Shown here piece by piece: positions 28,662-36,573 of a stretch of 64,000 bases of DNA. Source of the stretch: Pedobacter soli (GTDB lineage: Bacteria > Bacteroidota > Bacteroidia > Sphingobacteriales > Sphingobacteriaceae); contig NZ_FMZH01000002.1 of assembly GCF_900101435.1 (NCBI RefSeq), positions 310,001 through 374,000 of the forward strand, written 5' to 3'. The notes beneath the pieces were generated by a model that did no database searches, was not told where the DNA came from, and saw nothing but the letters and a program-made list of their open reading frames with translations. The number at the start of each line of letters is the position of its first letter. Positions within the stretch are counted from its first letter, which is position 1. A program made the translations under genes and the position numbers.

Positions 28662-29837
28662 ATGGAAGCATATATAATAGCAGGATACCGTACAGCAGTG
28701 GGTAAAGCACCCCGCGGTGTATTCCGTTTCACAAGGGCCGACGATTTAGCTGCAGAAGTAATCAGGGCTTTGGTGGCCTCGGTGCCGAATTTAGATAACG
28801 AACAAATTGATGATGTAATAGTAGGTAACGCAACCCCAGAGGCAGAGCAGGGCTTAAACATTGGCCGGATGATTTCGCTAATGGGCTTAGATACCGATAA
28901 GGTTCCGGGTGTTACTGTTAACAGGTATTGCGCATCGGGTTTAGATACCATTGCTACTGCGGTGGCTAAGATCAAAGCCGGAATGGCCGATTGTATCATT
29001 GCAGGTGGTGTAGAGGTAATGAGCGGGATGCCTTTCGGCGGCTGGAAACTGGTGCCGAATGCAGAAGTAGCTAAAAATAATCCTGATTGGTACTGGGGAA
29101 TGGGCTTAACTGCCGAAGCTGTTGCCAAAGAATATAAGGTAAGTCGCGAGGACCAGGATGCATTTTCTTTAAAATCACACGAAAAAGCGGTTCACGCGAT
29201 TAAAAATGGTCATTTAAAAGATGGAGTATTGCCCATTACCGTAAATGAAAATTATCTGGATGCTAACCTGAAAAAGAAAACCCGTTCTTACGTGGTGGAT
29301 ACAGATGAAGGGCCGCGTGCAGATACTACGCTGGATAAACTCGCCAAATTGAAGCCTGTTTTTGATGCCGTTGGTAGCGTAACAGCAGGTAATTCTTCTC
29401 AAACATCAGATGGAGCAGCCTTTGTTCTGGTGGTTTCTGAAAAGAAAATGAAAGAGTTAAACGCCGAACCCATTGCCAGGCTGGTAAGTTACGGGGTAGC
29501 AGGTGTTCCGCCACGTATTATGGGTATTGGTCCGATTGAAGCCATTCCAAAAGCGTTGAAACAGGCAGGTTTGAAAAAAGAAGATATCGATTTGATTGAA
29601 TTGAATGAAGCCTTTGCTTCGCAATCGTTAGCGGTAATCAGAACCCTGGATTTAAACCCTGATGTGATTAACGTAAATGGTGGGGCAATTGCACTGGGGC
29701 ATCCACTGGGCTGTACAGGCGCTAAACTTACCGTGCAAATCATGAACGAACTTAAAAGACAAAACAAAAAATACGGAATGGTAACCATGTGCGTAGGAAC
29801 CGGGCAAGGCGCTGCGGGGATATTTGAATTGCTTTAA
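28662..29837 (+). CDS. fadA: Acetyl-CoA C-acyltransferase (3-ketoacyl-CoA thiolase)
   Basis: Performs the last beta-oxidation step, cleaving 3-ketoacyl-CoA to acetyl-CoA. It is 391 residues from MEAYIIAGYRTAVGKAPRG. The nucleophile is C90 in VNRYCASGLDT; the C-terminal histidine motif is NGGAIALGHPLGCTGA and the second catalytic Cys lies in MCVGTGQGAAGIFE. Length and motifs match FadA/thiolase I. An in-frame Met eight codons earlier is less likely. It forms an operon with fadN; the next pathway gene is separated from it by a repeat-bounded insertion. Confidence 0.94.
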   Translation: MEAYIIAGYRTAVGKAPRGVFRFTRADDLAAEVIRALVASVPNLDNEQIDDVIVGNATPEAEQGLNIGRMISLMGLDTDKVPGVTVNRYCASGLDTIATAVAKIKAGMADCIIAGGVEVMSGMPFGGWKLVPNAEVAKNNPDWYWGMGLTAEAVAKEYKVSREDQDAFSLKSHEKAVHAIKNGHLKDGVLPITVNENYLDANLKKKTRSYVVDTDEGPRADTTLDKLAKLKPVFDAVGSVTAGNSSQTSDGAAFVLVVSEKKMKELNAEPIARLVSYGVAGVPPRIMGIGPIEAIPKALKQAGLKKEDIDLIELNEAFASQSLAVIRTLDLNPDVINVNGGAIALGHPLGCTGAKLTVQIMNELKRQNKKYGMVTMCVGTGQGAAGIFELL

Positions 29838-29839
29838 TT

Positions 29840-29871
29840 AGTATCGAGATATGAGTATGTAGTATCAAGAT
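29840..29871. repeat. Left AGTATCAAGAT repeats flanking the four-helix-bundle gene
   Basis: AGTATCGAGAT at 29840-29850 and AGTATCAAGAT at 29861-29871, exactly 21 bases apart, start three bases after the thiolase stop codon. They match the direct copies at 30320-30337 and the inverted copies at 30372-30431 on the other side of the small gene. Confidence 0.7.
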
Positions 29872-29943
29872 TTAATAATAGGTGAATAAACCAGTTTATA
29901 AAATCATCCCGACATATTACTCAGTCACTAATACTAATCATAT

Positions 29944-30294
29944 ATGCACAATTTTAAAGAATTAAAAGTTTGGCAAAAATCAATTGATTTAGCAGTTGAT
30001 GTTTACAAAGCTAGTTCGTTTTTGCCTGTTGATGAGAGATACGGTTTGATTTCTCAAATGAAAAGATGCGCTGTTTCAATATCCTCCAATATTGCTGAAG
30101 GAGCGGGTAGAGGAACCGGTGCACAGTTTAAATATTTTTTAACTATAAGTCAGGGTTCTGCTTTTGAACTGGAAACTCAGGTGATTATTTCAAATAGACT
30201 GGGATTATTGGATGATCCGCTTACTATTGATCTGATTGAAAAAACTACTGAGGTTCAAAAGATGATTTATGCCCTGGAAAGAAAATTAATTTGA
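29944..30294 (+). CDS. Four-helix bundle protein (23S rRNA intervening-sequence type)
   Basis: A 116-residue protein of the four-helix-bundle family first found in intervening sequences of 23S rRNA (TIGR02436; related in fold to the Avd accessory protein of diversity-generating retroelements). Hallmarks are the opening NFKELKVWQKSIDLAVDVYKAS and the SISSNIAEGAGRGT turn. Members bind nucleic acid as pentamers in some systems; the function of stand-alone copies is unknown. It sits between fadA and fadE on the same strand, bounded on both sides by AGTATCAAGAT repeats, which suggests it arrived as a cassette. No reverse transcriptase or rRNA gene is nearby. Confidence 0.85.
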   Translation: MHNFKELKVWQKSIDLAVDVYKASSFLPVDERYGLISQMKRCAVSISSNIAEGAGRGTGAQFKYFLTISQGSAFELETQVIISNRLGLLDDPLTIDLIEKTTEVQKMIYALERKLI

Positions 30295-30319
30295 TGTGGG
30301 TATTAGGAGTCAGGATGTG

Positions 30320-30431
30320 AGTATCAAGTATCAAGATTGGATTGCATAATAGGTTTTTTTGATATAAACTTATCTTGATACTGATGTCTTGATACCTGCT
30401 ACTAATGTCTTGATACTTAAATCTTGCTACT
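30320..30431. repeat. Right AGTATCAAGAT repeats, direct and inverted
   Basis: Direct copies start at 30320 and 30327. Inverted copies, ATCTTGATACT or GTCTTGATAC variants, start at 30372, 30386, 30407 and 30421, spaced 14, 21 and 14 bases. The direct and inverted sets can pair into a long hairpin just before the acyl-CoA dehydrogenase start codon, where it could affect readthrough or translation. Confidence 0.7.
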
Positions 30432-30444
30432 AGATACTATAACA

Positions 30445-32238
30445 ATGGAAACAACTGAAAAAAAGACAATTAAAGGTGGCGAATTCTTAATTAAAGACAC
30501 CACTTATCAGGAAGTATTTATCCCTGAAGAATTTGATGAAGAGCAGCAGATGATTGCACAAACCTGCCGCGATTTTCTCGAAGCAGAAGTTTATCCGAAC
30601 TTAGATAAAATTGATAAACAGGAAGATCCGGAGTTAATGCCTTCATTGCTGACCAAGGCCGGCGAACTGGGTATTTTAGGTGTTTCAGTGCCTGAAGAAT
30701 ACGGTGGTTTTGGTAAGAATTTTAATACTTCCATGTTGGTTGCCGATGTGGTAGGTGCCGGTCATTCTTTTGCCGTTGCACTTTCTGCCCATACCGGCAT
30801 TGGTACTCTGCCTATTCTCTACTATGGTAATGCAGAACAAAAAGCTAAATATATTCCTAAACTGGGGTCTGGCGAGTGGAAAGCAGCCTATTGTTTAACA
30901 GAACCCAATTCGGGATCTGATGCAAATTCGGGTAAAACCAAGGCTAAATTAAGCGAAGATGGCAAACATTACATCATCAATGGCCAAAAAATGTGGATCA
31001 CCAATGGTGGTTTTGCCGATATTTTTATCGTTTTTGCCAAAATAGAAGATGATAAAAACCTGACCGCATTTATAGTTGAAAAGGATTTTGGTGGTATTAC
31101 CATGAACCCTGAAGAACATAAAATGGGTATCAAAGGTTCATCAACCCGCCAGGTGTTTTTTAACGATTGCCCGGTACCGGTTGAGAACATGCTCAGCGAT
31201 CGGGAGAATGGATTTAAAATTGCTGTAAATATTTTAAATATTGGTCGTATCAAGCTATCGGCTGCGGCAATAGGCGCTTCAAAAGCTACCTTAAATACTG
31301 CAATTAATTACTCGAACGAAAGGATTCAGTTTGATCGCCCGATTTCGAAATATGGGGCCATTCGTTTTAAAATTGCCGAAACTGCATCTAAACTCTATGC
31401 TGTTGATTCGGCAAATTACCGTGCCGGACAAAATATCGACGATACTTACGATCAATTGGTTGCCGGTGGAATGGAATCGGGTAAGGCCAGGTTGAAATCG
31501 GTTGAGCAGTTTGCCGTTGAGTGTGCCATTTTAAAGGTTTGGGGATCTGAAGCTTTAGATTATGCCGTAGATGAAGGCGTGCAGATTTATGGTGGTATGG
31601 GTTTCTCTGCCGATGCACCAATGGACAGGGCCTATCGCGATGCCCGTATTAATCGCATTTTCGAAGGTACAAACGAAATTAACCGTTTGCTTACCGTTGA
31701 TATGATGTTAAAACGTGCCATGAAAGGAGAGCTCGATCTGATGACTCCGGCTACTGCGGTTGCCGCCGAGTTGATGAGTATCCCTGATTTTGGTGAAGAA
31801 GATACCACATTGTTCGCTGCAGAGAAAAAAGTATTGGCTAATCTGAAAAAAGCAACCTTAATGGTGGCTGGTGCCGCGGTGCAAAAGCTCATGATGACTT
31901 TAAGCAAGGAGCAGGAAATTTTAATGAACATTGCGGACATGGCCAGTTACGTGTATGTAGCCGAATCAGCATTGCTGAGAACCGAAAAACTGGTTGCCAT
32001 GCGTGGCGAAGCCGCAGTTGCAGGTCAGCTGGATTTACTGCGCATTTACCTGGTTGAAGCGGTTGATGGTATTGCCAAAGCAGGAAAAGAAGCCTTATGG
32101 GCTTTTGCCGAAGGCGATGAGTTGCGTATGATGCAGGTAGGTTTACGCCGTTTTACCAAAATGGAACCGTTTAATGTTAAAGATGCCCGTCAAAGGGTAG
32201 CGCAACAATTAATCGAAGCTAATAAGTATATCTTTTAA
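30445..32238 (+). CDS. fadE: Acyl-CoA dehydrogenase, long form (FadE-like)
   Basis: A FAD enzyme that makes trans-2-enoyl-CoA in the first beta-oxidation step. It is 597 residues, longer than the usual 380, with a C-terminal helical extension (from about 415) like VLCAD and Bacillus FadE. Visible are AYCLTEPNSGSDANSGKT (flavin/substrate loop), KMWITNGGFADIF and the catalytic-Glu region NRIFEGTNEINRL. I start at METTEKK (30445). Together with fadN and fadA it reconstructs the fadNAE order known from Bacillus, here split by the four-helix-bundle cassette. Confidence 0.93.
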   Translation: METTEKKTIKGGEFLIKDTTYQEVFIPEEFDEEQQMIAQTCRDFLEAEVYPNLDKIDKQEDPELMPSLLTKAGELGILGVSVPEEYGGFGKNFNTSMLVADVVGAGHSFAVALSAHTGIGTLPILYYGNAEQKAKYIPKLGSGEWKAAYCLTEPNSGSDANSGKTKAKLSEDGKHYIINGQKMWITNGGFADIFIVFAKIEDDKNLTAFIVEKDFGGITMNPEEHKMGIKGSSTRQVFFNDCPVPVENMLSDRENGFKIAVNILNIGRIKLSAAAIGASKATLNTAINYSNERIQFDRPISKYGAIRFKIAETASKLYAVDSANYRAGQNIDDTYDQLVAGGMESGKARLKSVEQFAVECAILKVWGSEALDYAVDEGVQIYGGMGFSADAPMDRAYRDARINRIFEGTNEINRLLTVDMMLKRAMKGELDLMTPATAVAAELMSIPDFGEEDTTLFAAEKKVLANLKKATLMVAGAAVQKLMMTLSKEQEILMNIADMASYVYVAESALLRTEKLVAMRGEAAVAGQLDLLRIYLVEAVDGIAKAGKEALWAFAEGDELRMMQVGLRRFTKMEPFNVKDARQRVAQQLIEANKYIF

Positions 32239-32321
32239 GGTAGAGGGTTAGCAGGTTGAGGGTTTAAGGGTTAGGTGTATTAAGCACTTGACCTTTTTTT
32301 ATTTTGGCGATTTCGTTACCT

Positions 32322-32374
32322 CGTCATTGCGAAGAGGAACGACAGCCTGCCCCGACTTTCGGGGAAGCAATCTT
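32322..32374. repeat. Interspersed repeat with nested hairpin
   Basis: The CGTCATTGCGA start and AAGCAATCTT end match the element at 28531, but a segment containing CCCCGA-CTT-TCGGGG (32350-32364) lies inside. It lies in the noncoding stretch after the acyl-CoA dehydrogenase; no gene is seen from 32239 to 32522. Confidence 0.6.
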
Positions 32375-32487
32375 ACAGAATGATTATGGCAAACGCATTA
32401 GGATTGCTCCAACCAATTGAAATTGACTTGGCAATATAATTCAATAGCAAAAAACGACCGTAATAACTCCAATGTTTTGGTTAATAA

Positions 32488-32518
32488 TTGCAGCATCCAC
32501 ATTAAAGTTTTACTTTCG
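32488..32518 (+). promoter_or_regulatory. Promoter of the first FKBP lipoprotein gene
   Basis: TTG (32488-32490), 20 bases, TACTTTCG (32511-32518), with the ATG only four bases on. The same layout is present before the second FKBP gene, which suggests a duplicated promoter giving a leaderless or near-leaderless mRNA. Confidence 0.55.
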
Positions 32519-32522
32519 CTGC

Positions 32523-32969
32523 ATGATTAAACTTAGATTGCTTACCGTACTCTTTTGCTGCCTAGTAGCCATTTCAGCCTGTAAAAAAGACGAAGATCCC
32601 GAAAAGCAGATTGCCGAATTTATCCAGAAGAACAATATCAATGCAACCAAAGATGCGTCAGGATTATATTACCAGATCATTAAACCAGGCACAGGTTCTT
32701 TTACTTATCCGGCCAATACCAAAATTACCATTAAATACGAAGGCCGCTTATTAGACGGAAGTGTTTTCGATAACGGTGGTGGTAAAGCACAAACTTTTAA
32801 TCTGGCCGAATTAATTCAAGGCTGGCAAATCGGGATTCCGAAAATTCAAAAAGGGGGCGAAATCAGGTTAATTGTGCCACCGGGTTTAGGTTATGGAAGC
32901 AGCGCTGTAGGGCCAATACCGGGTAATTCGGTTCTCGATTTTACCATTCAACTTTCCGACACCCAGTAA
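32523..32969 (+). CDS. FKBP-type peptidyl-prolyl isomerase lipoprotein (1)
   Basis: A 148-residue lipoprotein from MIKLRLLTVL, with lipobox VAISAC (acylated Cys near residue 20). One FKBP domain follows: TKITIKYEGRLLDGSVFDN, ELIQGWQIGIPKIQKGGEIRLIVPPGLGYGS and VLDFTIQL cover the catalytic strands and the 80s loop. It catalyses proline isomerisation of envelope proteins, presumably in the periplasm. It is first of three tandem FKBP genes. An earlier in-frame Met (32472) precedes a segment that is not signal-like. Confidence 0.9.
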   Translation: MIKLRLLTVLFCCLVAISACKKDEDPEKQIAEFIQKNNINATKDASGLYYQIIKPGTGSFTYPANTKITIKYEGRLLDGSVFDNGGGKAQTFNLAELIQGWQIGIPKIQKGGEIRLIVPPGLGYGSSAVGPIPGNSVLDFTIQLSDTQ

Positions 32970-33003
32970 GGGCAGGGCGCTATTTGTTAAAATTGGTTAA
33001 AAA

Positions 33004-33034
33004 TTGTAGCATCCGTATTAAAAGCTTATTTTTG
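33004..33034 (+). promoter_or_regulatory. Promoter of the second FKBP lipoprotein gene
   Basis: TTG (33004-33006), 20 bases, TATTTTTG (33027-33034), then four bases and ATG at 33039. Spacing is identical to the promoter before the first FKBP gene and the surrounding bases are clearly similar. Confidence 0.6.
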
Positions 33035-33038
33035 CGGA

Positions 33039-33524
33039 ATGGCTAAGTTTAAATATATTATCCTATTAGTTTGTATTACAGCATGCTTCGCAGCTTGTAA
33101 AAAGAACACACCGGTAGACGATTATGATCCGCTACCGCAGTTTAAGTCTGATACAACAGCAATTAGTGCTTTTGTGAAAACCAATAATATTCCAGCTGTA
33201 AAAGATGGCTATGGTATTTTTTACCAGATTATTGAACCAGGCTCGGGAAGTATAACCTATACCGCTTCTACCAAAATTACTGCCGATTACGAAGGGCGTC
33301 TTTTAAACGGAACCATTTTCGATAGCACCAAAGGGACACCTACTTCGTTTTTACTCGGAAATGTAATTGCTGGCTGGCAGATCGGTATCCAGCGGATACA
33401 AAAAGGAGGCAAAATCAGGTTGATTATCCCTTCTTATTATGCTTATGGAACGCAGTCGCCTTCAAGTTCCGTTCCGGCAAATGCAGTACTCGATTTTACA
33501 ATAACACTTACAGACGTACAATAA
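33039..33524 (+). CDS. FKBP-type peptidyl-prolyl isomerase lipoprotein (2)
   Basis: A 161-residue paralogue of the preceding gene: lipobox ITACFAAC with acylated Cys near residue 19, an acidic linker, then one FKBP domain (ITADYEGRLLNGTIFDST, NVIAGWQIGIQRIQKGGKIRLIIPSYYAYG, VLDFTITL). The Tyr and Phe residues of the FKBP pocket are retained, so it may be active. It has its own duplicated promoter, and the third copy begins three bases after its stop codon, so genes 2 and 3 are one transcript. Confidence 0.9.
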   Translation: MAKFKYIILLVCITACFAACKKNTPVDDYDPLPQFKSDTTAISAFVKTNNIPAVKDGYGIFYQIIEPGSGSITYTASTKITADYEGRLLNGTIFDSTKGTPTSFLLGNVIAGWQIGIQRIQKGGKIRLIIPSYYAYGTQSPSSSVPANAVLDFTITLTDVQ

Positions 33525-33527
33525 TAA

Positions 33528-34415
33528 ATGAACAAATTTACTCAACTTAGCCTATTTACGCTTTTGCTGGCTACAGTGATTTTCAGCTCGTGTAAAAAAG
33601 AGTATGAGTCTATCCAAAGTATAGATGATGCAGCTATTCAGGCTTACCTGAAAAAGAATAATTTAAGCTTTGAGAAAGACACCAGCGGCTACTATTATAA
33701 AGTTACTACTGATGGAACAGGAGATGTAATTAAAAATTCTGATTCAGTATATTATTCTTACACTTTTAAGACTTTATCTGGACAGTTGTTAAATCAAACA
33801 TCAAATGTCATGATTCCTGGTACTTTTTTAGGTTATACAGATCGGTTTACAATTAACAATGTATCTTATGTATTTAAACCGATAAGAGAAGTGCTGACTA
33901 AGCTAAAAAGAGGTGGTAAAGCAACGTTAATTATGCCTTCTAGTATGGCTTTTGGTAAAAATGGAATAAGTTTTTTGAACATTGGATCTAATGAGAATAT
34001 CCTCGTTGATTTAGGAATATATACAGAATCGAAAGTTCATCAAATTGACGAATTGGAGATTAACAATTTCTTATCGGCTAATTCATTAACCGCAATAAAA
34101 GATCCTTCAAGAATACGTTATATCATTACGCAACAGGGAACTGGCGATCAGGTACTGGCATCAAGTACACTGTCGGTTAACTATACAGGTAGATTATTGA
34201 GCGGAACTATTTTTGATCAAACCAATGGCACAGCTGTTTCTATCGAATTAGCAAATGCGATAAAAGGCTGGGGTATTTTAACAAATTTCAAGGCGGGAAC
34301 AAAAATCAGGTTATTTATTCCATCTGATTTAGGTTACGGGCAATTAGGAAATGGTACTATCCCAGGCAATGCCGTTCTGGATTTCGATATCGAAATTGTA
34401 AGCGTTACGAATTAG
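33528..34415 (+). CDS. Double FKBP-domain lipoprotein (3)
   Basis: A 295-residue lipoprotein (lipobox ATVIFSSC) with two FKBP-like domains. The N-terminal one (about 40-165) is divergent: it has SVYYSYTFKTLSGQLL and LTKLKRGGKATLIMPSSMAFG but lacks the FD motif after the first strand. The C-terminal one (about 175-295) is regular (LSVNYTGRLLSGTIFDQT, VLDFDIEIVS), with a shortened GWGILTNFKAGTKIRLF segment in place of the usual GWQxGxxxxxKGG. It probably arose by internal duplication in this gene family. Its last 11 bases overlap the convergent photolyase gene. Confidence 0.86.
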   Translation: MNKFTQLSLFTLLLATVIFSSCKKEYESIQSIDDAAIQAYLKKNNLSFEKDTSGYYYKVTTDGTGDVIKNSDSVYYSYTFKTLSGQLLNQTSNVMIPGTFLGYTDRFTINNVSYVFKPIREVLTKLKRGGKATLIMPSSMAFGKNGISFLNIGSNENILVDLGIYTESKVHQIDELEINNFLSANSLTAIKDPSRIRYIITQQGTGDQVLASSTLSVNYTGRLLSGTIFDQTNGTAVSIELANAIKGWGILTNFKAGTKIRLFIPSDLGYGQLGNGTIPGNAVLDFDIEIVSVTN

Positions 34416-35709
34416 CCAAAGCTTCTTTAAAAACTTTTAAAACTCTTTCCCTTGCAAAAGTATGCTCAACTATTGGTTGGGCATATTTTTTTGTGCCAAA
34501 CTCTAGTACCCATTTTTTAATATATTCCAGCTTCGGATCGAATTTTTTGGTTTGCAGTTCAGGGTTAAATACCCTGAAATACGGAGCCGCATCGTTACCT
34601 GAGCCAGCTGCCCACTGCCAGCCACCTACATTACTGGCCATTTCGTAGTCTAAAAGCTTTTCGGCAAAATAAGTTTCGCCCCAGCGCCAGTCGATGAGCA
34701 GGTGTTTGGTTAAGAAGCTTGCCACTACCATCCGCACGCGGTTATGCATCCAGCCCGTTTGGTTCAATTGCCGCATGCCTGCATCAACAATAGGGTAGCC
34801 CGTATTGCCTTCGCACCAAGCCTTAAATTCGCTTTCGTTATTGCGCCATTTAATCTTATCGTATTGTTTTTTAAAAGAATCGGCAGCCGAATAGGGGAAA
34901 TGCCAGAGTATACTCATGTAAAACTCACGCCAGGCCAGCTCAGAAAGCCAGATATTCGATTTTGCTTCAATGGCATCACGTACCGCCTTACGGATGCTTA
35001 AGGTACCAAAACGTAAATGTAAACCAATATGCGTAGTACCATCCAAAGCAGGAAAGTCGCGCTCTTTCGCATAACTATCCAGTTTACTTTTGTAGCTGAG
35101 CTTTGGAAAGCTAAGCTTACTTTTTTCAAAGCCCATTTCCTTTAACGAAGGCAAGGGCAGATCCTTACAAGGCAACAGATTTTTATAATACTTTTGAGTA
35201 GGGTAGGCTTTGGTATAAAAAGGGTTTAATTTGGCATGCCATTGTTTGTAAAAGGGCGTAAAAACAGTGTAGGGTGTTTTATCTGCTTTTAAAATCTCAC
35301 CTTTTTCAAAAATAACCTGGTCTTTGTAGGTTTTAAAGGCAATTTTCTCGCTGGTTAAAAATTCGGCCATGTTATCGTCGCGTTCGCGGGCATAAGGCTC
35401 ATAATCGTGGTTGGTGTAAACAGCAGCTACTTCATAATCACCTAAAATTTCGGACCAGATTTTTTCGGGTTTACCGTATTTAACCAAAAGGTCTGAATCG
35501 TGTTTTTGCAGCTCCTTTTTTAAATCTGCTATCGTTTGGTAAATAAAGGTTACGCGGGCATCGTCTTCAGGCAGTTTGTCGAGAATGTTTTTATCGAAAA
35601 TAAAGAGGGGTAAAACCGGGTGACCACTTTTTAACGCGTGGTAAAATCCGGCATTATCGGTTAAACGTAAATCGCGGCGGAACCAAAAGATGGAAATAGC
35701 TTTCTTCAT
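34405..35709 (-). CDS. phr: Deoxyribodipyrimidine photolyase (class I CPD type)
   Basis: Repairs UV-induced cyclobutane pyrimidine dimers with light and FAD. It is 434 residues, with an N-terminal antenna-binding alpha/beta domain (MKKAISIFWFRRDLRLTDNAGFYHAL) and a C-terminal FAD domain with the signatures MRQLNQTGWMHNRVRM, DWRWGETYFAEKLLDYE and SNVGGWQWAAGSGNDAAPYFRVFNP. The latter includes the residues that hold FAD and the Trp electron chain. It is slightly shorter than E. coli PhrB. Nearby is a second family member of the DASH type (38097). Confidence 0.95.
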   Translation of the reverse strand: MKKAISIFWFRRDLRLTDNAGFYHALKSGHPVLPLFIFDKNILDKLPEDDARVTFIYQTIADLKKELQKHDSDLLVKYGKPEKIWSEILGDYEVAAVYTNHDYEPYARERDDNMAEFLTSEKIAFKTYKDQVIFEKGEILKADKTPYTVFTPFYKQWHAKLNPFYTKAYPTQKYYKNLLPCKDLPLPSLKEMGFEKSKLSFPKLSYKSKLDSYAKERDFPALDGTTHIGLHLRFGTLSIRKAVRDAIEAKSNIWLSELAWREFYMSILWHFPYSAADSFKKQYDKIKWRNNESEFKAWCEGNTGYPIVDAGMRQLNQTGWMHNRVRMVVASFLTKHLLIDWRWGETYFAEKLLDYEMASNVGGWQWAAGSGNDAAPYFRVFNPELQTKKFDPKLEYIKKWVLEFGTKKYAQPIVEHTFARERVLKVFKEALANS

Positions 35710-35774
35710 ATAAAAAGGATGATGCTCAAAGGTAATAACAGCAAACTACAATGCTGGTTTATTTTTTACGCCTT

Positions 35775-36317
35775 TTATTTCGAAATACTTATTCCAGGCA
35801 GGCTATTGTGCTTCGGTTTCCGCCATTCCCAGGGCGGTGTGGGGCTAGCATCACTCCATAAGCCTACCTTATTTTTGCGGGCAGTTATTTCCAGTTGAGC
35901 ATACAATTGATCTGTAGAATATTTTTTGTAGTGCCAGGCCATACCCTGCTTAATCATTTCCTGGTTTACCACCTGTTTTTTAGTATTGACTACCACAGCA
36001 ATTAACCTGCGGTAGCGGTCGTACTTTTCGGCGTAAACCGTTACATTTTGCCCGAAACATAAATCTGATAAAGCTTTTTTGGCGTTGTTGCCAAAGGGTT
36101 GCCTGCCCCTCTTCTCCGGACAATCTATATGCGCTAAACGTATCTTGGTTGGTGTTTGCTGGTACAGGATTTCCATGGTATCGCCATCCATAATCCGGAT
36201 TACCTTTGCTGTAAAAATACGTTTCTTTAAATCAGGTGCTTTTGCATAAACGCCCTGCTGACTGACAAAAACCGGATGTAAACATAAAATAAAACCCAGT
36301 AAAATTAATCTTCCCAT
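35775..36317 (-). CDS. Secreted thermonuclease-family (SNase-like) nuclease
   Basis: A staphylococcal-nuclease-fold enzyme of 180 residues with a hydrophobic leader (MGRLILLGFILCLHPVF). Catalytic features are AKVIRIMDGDTMEIL, RLAHIDCPEKRG (Arg and Glu) and YDRYRRLIAVVV (second Arg). Expected to be a calcium-dependent nuclease outside the cytoplasm. The ATG at 36317 is chosen; the open frame begins with GTG at 36323. It overlaps the end of the upstream Cys-rich gene by 13 bases, so the pair is translated together. Confidence 0.88.
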   Translation of the reverse strand: MGRLILLGFILCLHPVFVSQQGVYAKAPDLKKRIFTAKVIRIMDGDTMEILYQQTPTKIRLAHIDCPEKRGRQPFGNNAKKALSDLCFGQNVTVYAEKYDRYRRLIAVVVNTKKQVVNQEMIKQGMAWHYKKYSTDQLYAQLEITARKNKVGLWSDASPTPPWEWRKPKHNSLPGISISK

Positions 36318-36526
36318 CCACACAATGTTTTTCCGTCGGCTTTAGCCTTTTCCAATGTTATTTTTAAAATTTTATGCTGGCAGGTGCTCAGCCCTTTGCA
36401 GTTTTCTTTGAGGTGATATTTTTTGACACCGCTGCTGTTGCAAATATACACCGTTGTAGATTCGGTACAAGTGGTGTTGGCAAAAAAGAAGAAGATGATT
36501 TGCAAACTATTGCAGGGACTATTCAA
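36305..36526 (-). CDS. Small Cys-containing exported protein paired with the SNase gene
   Basis: At most 73 residues. It has a hydrophobic stretch (LQIIFFFFANTTC) that could be a signal or lipobox-like leader, then TVYICNSSGVKKYHLKENCKGLSTCQHKI and KTLCGWED, with four Cys and two His in a compact spacing that suggests a metal- or disulfide-stabilised fold. I recall similar small proteins beside SNase genes in Bacteroidota, but know no function. The start is uncertain: the open frame begins at TTG (36526) and another TTG (36505) would leave the leader at the N terminus. Confidence 0.65.
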   Translation of the reverse strand: MNSPCNSLQIIFFFFANTTCTESTTVYICNSSGVKKYHLKENCKGLSTCQHKILKITLEKAKADGKTLCGWED

Positions 36527-36573
36527 CTAGTTCTTTTTTAGTGTATTGTCTTAAATTTAGCTTCCACTGTGAT

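Noticed and set aside
28595..29128. 177-residue minus-strand ORF over fadA
   Set aside because: Antisense shadow of the well-supported thiolase; no signal, domain or composition support.
29944..30294. Avd gene of a diversity-generating retroelement
   Set aside because: No reverse transcriptase, template repeat or variable repeat nearby; only the fold family is shared.
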